This document shows positions 60,013 to 64,000 of a stretch of DNA of 64,000 bases, piece by piece. Location of the stretch: contig OY979720.1 of assembly GCA_963855995.1 (NCBI GenBank), positions 2,234,501-2,298,500 of the forward strand, read 5' to 3'. The notes beneath the pieces are model-generated. The model was not told the DNA's origin. It saw only the letters and a list, made by a program, of their open reading frames with translations, and ran no database searches. Source of the stretch: Muricea muricata (taxonomy: Eukaryota > Cnidaria > Anthozoa > Malacalcyonacea > Plexauridae). Position 1 is the stretch's first letter; each line of letters opens with the position of its first letter. The position numbers and the translations under genes were made by a program.

Positions 60013-62699
60013 AGTAAGCAATATACTCATAATACTCAGAGTAATTAATTGATGGTAATTGTGAGTTAGAGAATGTTGGAAAAATGCTGTTCAGCTTGAA
60101 CTGAACACATTATAAAATTTGGAAATTATTTGAGAAAAAACTGAAAACGAGAAAAAAACACTGCACAAATATCAGGATAAAACTTTTAAATACAATTGTA
60201 AGATAGACAATTGTGTCAAAATATATACTAAGTAGAAGAGGTTGCTGCTCACAGAAAGAACTGGTTTTGATGTGATCACACAATTTTTTAGGCAAAAGCA
60301 TGTTGGTAAATAGGGACTATATTTGATTGGTAGTTCTTATAAAATATCAGTTTTTCTGGAGTAGCTAACCCATCATTTGACTATATAAATTATTAGTGTT
60401 CACACAGTATGTCATAAATAAAACTGATAACATGCAGTTAAAACATGCAAACATTTTTCACAAACATAAACAATGAATATACTAAAACTATGAATAATAA
60501 AATCTAACTAACATACTATGTAAATGTTTCTTCATTCAGGCAAATTTCTAGCTTCACCCAACTATGCATAGAGTGTTTGCACATGAAAGCTTGTATCTGG
60601 TTAGGCATTTAACAAATATCTTGGATAATTTGATTAACCTTGTCCAAAAACTAAATCTGGCATCAGTGTCTAGAAGCTTTTCTAACATGGCAGAATTCCA
60701 CAACAAAGTATCTGAAAGCATGTGCAAACATAACTCCGATGTCATAATAGTAATGATAAAAAAAACTGGGCAGTTTGTAAACTGTAACACCACATTTTAA
60801 AAACTGCTGTCGTCAACTTGCACTCTCCTCACAAACCATATTCATGACTACACCAATATCAACTATATATTACTAATTTCACACACATTTTAGGCAGTCA
60901 AGTATAAAATAAGGATATTTTTGTAATAAATAAATGTTTTTATTACTTAGTTTTCTCTGGTATCAAATATTTTAATTAGCTGAAAGTCCTACATAGAATG
61001 ATATGGGCCAGACAAATCCAGGACAAATGTATTGTTGCATACACAGAGCACATTTTTAGGAACCAATGATCCTACACACATATATTTGTCTGTTTGATTA
61101 TTACATACCAATGATACAACCTCAGCTACATTTTGTTTTACCACTGATCTTACTCGAGGGTCATCTCTATCAACATTTTTACAGGAGCAAAAATATAACA
61201 AGATAGTGTAGCAAGGTTAAAACATAATTCAAAAATAGAAAATTTTCTCTCACCAAATGGAGCTCATATAAATTTGTAAATTTAGTCAGAGAACATGTTT
61301 CTATTCCATTAACTTAGCTTTCAGGAGATGTTGAGCTTGTAAAATGTTGTAATTGTAGATGGCCTTGTTTGCATTGTTAAACAATCGACATTTGAACCAC
61401 TTTATATGAAATGTTGCCGCAAATAGTAATAATTTTTAATCGATGTGTGGACAAAGATGCCAAACGTCTAATGGTTTCATGTTTGTTATTGTTGTTGTCA
61501 GGACAGCAATTGCATGGAGCACTGCAATCTGTATTCACACAATGGCTTATTCAGGCAATTATTCAATTAAATGACCGAAAGCTGATACTGTGAACTCAAT
61601 GCCTAGAATGTTCTTGCTAATATGGCTTTCATCAGCTTGCATTGCTCGACCAGACGTGAATTTATTCCAAATTACATAGATGATTTTCAAACCAGATTGT
61701 TGGAGTGTTGTTAATAAATAGACAATGAAAATTTGATTGGTTTTTTTTTAAATCAGAACGAAGTGCAGTATATTGTAGTTCTGACAAAAATGCTTGATAA
61801 AATCTATTCCATGAAACATTAGCCTTGTTGAACACTAGGTTTAAAAAAACACGCCTGATCAGGTATGGTCTGGCAAGAACATGTCACCCATAAGAGCATT
61901 ATTTTTGTACCCAATCCACATAAGTAATATAGAAAATTATTACTAGAATTATTGTACATATAACTCACAAATATCCAATTTCAAAAAGTAGGTGATTTTT
62001 GAACTTTGACCAGATTCTGAGAAGACAATGCAAAAACTGAGCAAAGTTCATATTTTTTCAGGAAAGCAAACAGTTCTATATTTCAGTGTTCTTGCCATTA
62101 CAATTGAATACCATTTCAAGCTGCATACTGGTAGCTCATCTGAAAACACAGTCCACTTTAATAAGATAGTAATTTTGAGATATGCTGTTAACAAAGCGTG
62201 TCATAGAGGTCTAGAAACAACTGTATTGATCTGCAGTTGATTAAATTAGTTAAAAATATGCTAGGAATGTCCCCTAAAGAAAGAGAACAAAGCAGTAATC
62301 TCGCTCAACAGTGCAAGTTATGTAAAGTATGAGAAAATAATCAGTGGTGCAACTCAAAATAGCCTCATATTTGCCAAGGACTTAACGAGTACTGTTTTTG
62401 TCTAAGCAGAAGCAACATTTCATTATTACATTTGCCCGGAGGTGTCGGCACGAGACAAAATATCTTTTTTCAATCAGAACGGAAATAAAAGTATGCCAAA
62501 TAAAAGGGTGTCAAAGCGCATGTTTATATCCGATATGTGACTATCGGTCGTTTTCCCCCATTTAAAACTAAAGTTAAGGTTAAAATCTAGGCACACTGTC
62601 GTGTTACAAAGGTATTTACATGTAACATTCTATAAACCACCGTAGAGACAAGTTTGAAAGGAGTAACTACCCGCATACCTTGCGTTTTTTATTAGTCTG
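60013..62699. other. Convergent spacer between MVP and the Sox gene
   Basis: MVP 3' UTR with AATAAA at 60417-60422, then AT-rich sequence that probably includes the 3' UTR of the Sox gene. Small open frames (for example 60564-60800) have no recognisable features. Confidence 0.5.
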
Positions 62700-63920
62700 C
62701 TAAACACGATACCCTTGGCCGATGTTAATGTTCTCATCCTGTTCTGAGCTTTTCGCTGCGTTTGTTTGAACAATATGCGAAACTCGTTCATTATTGTTCG
62801 ACTCATTACTTTTGATCACAGAAGTTTGAACATGTGAATTACCGTAAGTGGGAGAAGTTGTTACAGGTAATATTGAAGGATGAGAAGCTGGCATTTCGGC
62901 TGGCTCTTTCTTAATATTGATAAGCCCATTTGCTGTACTGTTTTCATATGCGACAGTCTGTGTAACTGGTTGTGTAATTACTCTCACAACTTCGTTCGGG
63001 TAACTTGTTACCATCCCATTTGTTGTCGTCGTTGTCACAGGCGCTTGTTGCACAACTGCGGCGGCCGTCTGTCCGTTCGTCGTGTTGGGTCGGATGATGA
63101 CACTGCCACCCTGCACAAATACATATGGAGTAGTTATATTGTTCTTTCCCGAGCCCGGGACTTGAGTTATGATCGTCGATGTCGCTTGATTTGTGTGTTT
63201 GAGCACAGTAACATTAGAATACTGTTGTTCTTGCCAAGGGCTAGGAAGGCCACCTTGGGACATGTTAGTGTATTGTCCATACGGCCGTTTCATTCCCCGT
63301 TGTCTGCGTTTCGGTTTATACTTGTAGCCAGGATTATCACGTTTGTGTTGCTTATCTAACTTAGCTGCTTCTTCAACGTATGGTTGCTTCTTTTCCGCAG
63401 GTAGCATGCGCCACAGCTTTCCCAGCATCTTACTCAACTCTGCGTTATGAACATGAGGATACTGCTCAGCTAGTTGTCTTCGCATAGACTGTGCCCAGAT
63501 CATAAAACTGTTCATAGGTCTTTTAATATGGCCTTCTTTGCCGTTGTCAAGCGCAAATTGCTTCGCTAGTGCCTCATGGCGCCCATTATTCTCTTTCGCT
63601 AACTCGGCTCTCGCGATTGCTTCCATATCGAAAGTCGCTGGCCACTTTGTCTTACCATCATCGTCAGAAGCTGTACCTTCTTTCCCGACATCCTTAGTTT
63701 GTTCTCCGTTACCGCCTTCGTTTGAGGTGTTTACTTGATGCACGACGCCATTGCTATGTTTGGTAATCTCCGCTCGTGCTAAAGTATCCATATCTAAATT
63801 CCCTTGTAACGCTTTGTTTTCGCCGTCAGTTACCGAAGAAGTTTTCCCCTCCTTCCCGACGTTGTCTTGTGGAATTCCCAATGTAGAAATGTCAGGTTTT
63901 ACATCGTATTCAGTGGCCAT
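62700..63920 (-). CDS. SoxE-like HMG-box transcription factor, single exon, 406 aa
   Basis: DNA-binding Sox-family transcription factor. The HMG box (about 131-209) reads [20 protein letters not shown], then [20 protein letters not shown], and ends [11 protein letters not shown]. The blocks WAQ, LAxQYPHxHNAELSK and LGKLW are closest to SoxE (Sox8/9/10), but the start GHIKRP, SF for AF, and [13 protein letters not shown] differ, so the subgroup is tentative. The coding region is intronless in this window. N-terminal of the box there are two related segments (about 20-60 and 77-117), each with VGKEG followed by DM(D/E)xxARAE(I/L)xK..NG. After the box the protein is Thr/Asn/Val-rich ([32 protein letters not shown]), like an activation region. 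Start at 63920 is the first Met and is 80 bp from the window edge. Confidence 0.88.
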   Translation of the reverse strand: MATEYDVKPDISTLGIPQDNVGKEGKTSSVTDGENKALQGNLDMDTLARAEITKHSNGVVHQVNTSNEGGNGEQTKDVGKEGTASDDDGKTKWPATFDMEAIARAELAKENNGRHEALAKQFALDNGKEGHIKRPMNSFMIWAQSMRRQLAEQYPHVHNAELSKMLGKLWRMLPAEKKQPYVEEAAKLDKQHKRDNPGYKYKPKRRQRGMKRPYGQYTNMSQGGLPSPWQEQQYSNVTVLKHTNQATSTIITQVPGSGKNNITTPYVFVQGGSVIIRPNTTNGQTAAAVVQQAPVTTTTTNGMVTSYPNEVVRVITQPVTQTVAYENSTANGLINIKKEPAEMPASHPSILPVTTSPTYGNSHVQTSVIKSNESNNNERVSHIVQTNAAKSSEQDENINIGQGYRV

Positions 63921-64000
63921 GATGTTGTCTCTCTCGCTAACAAAGCGATGACTATTGTTCTAGCCCAAGTAAAAGCTATTGTTTTCAAGTCACGTGGTAA

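Noticed and set aside
62880-63359. 159-codon plus-strand frame
   Set aside because: Antisense to the Sox coding exon, including its HMG box.

Overview
Eukaryotic (animal) nuclear DNA: multi-exon genes with GT/AG introns of roughly 70 to 3000 bp, AT-rich, many short DNA transposons and homopolymer or microsatellite tracts. Gene content (SNX10-like, NMNAT, drebrin-like/Abp1, RERG-like Ras GTPases, METTL21A, GPAA1, SNM1A, cyclin J, major vault protein, SoxE-like HMG factor) is metazoan. The compact genes, the intronless SoxE-like gene and the invertebrate-style MITEs suggest an invertebrate, perhaps a cnidarian, but the sequence alone does not prove the phylum. I assembled exon models by hand from splice sites, reading-frame phase and remembered family similarity; every model called complete closes in frame.

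Layout: 1-912 (+) the last two exons of an SNX10/11-type sorting nexin; 2.2-5.1 kb (-) NMNAT; 5.16-8.36 kb a complete TTAA-flanked DNA transposon with an intact 691-aa transposase, ending 58 bp from the NMNAT start codon; 9.6-12.2 kb (-) a five-exon orphan gene; 14.5-20.1 kb (+) drebrin-like/Abp1 (14 exons); 23.8-29.1 kb and 31.1-34.3 kb (+) a tandem pair of unusual Ras-like GTPases with identical intron phases; 34.6-35.3 kb (-) METTL21A; 35.7-40.5 kb (+) GPAA1 (11 exons); 41.1-47.6 kb (+) SNM1A/DCLRE1A (11 exons) with two foldback transposons in its introns; 48.5-50.3 kb (-) cyclin J; 50.9-60.0 kb (+) major vault protein (27 exons); 62.7-63.9 kb (-) a single-exon SoxE-like gene.

The genes form no operon or pathway. 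They do form two tight divergent pairs with short shared upstream regions (METTL21A/GPAA1 and CCNJ/MVP) and close convergent pairs (GTPase B/METTL21A, SNM1A/CCNJ, SNX10/NMNAT). The most unusual items are the two RERG-like GTPases that lack the residues normally needed for GTP hydrolysis and switch-I function, the orphan gene at 9.6-12.2 kb, the apparently intact transposon next to NMNAT, and an 868-bp near-perfect palindrome with an 8-bp target duplication inside SNM1A.
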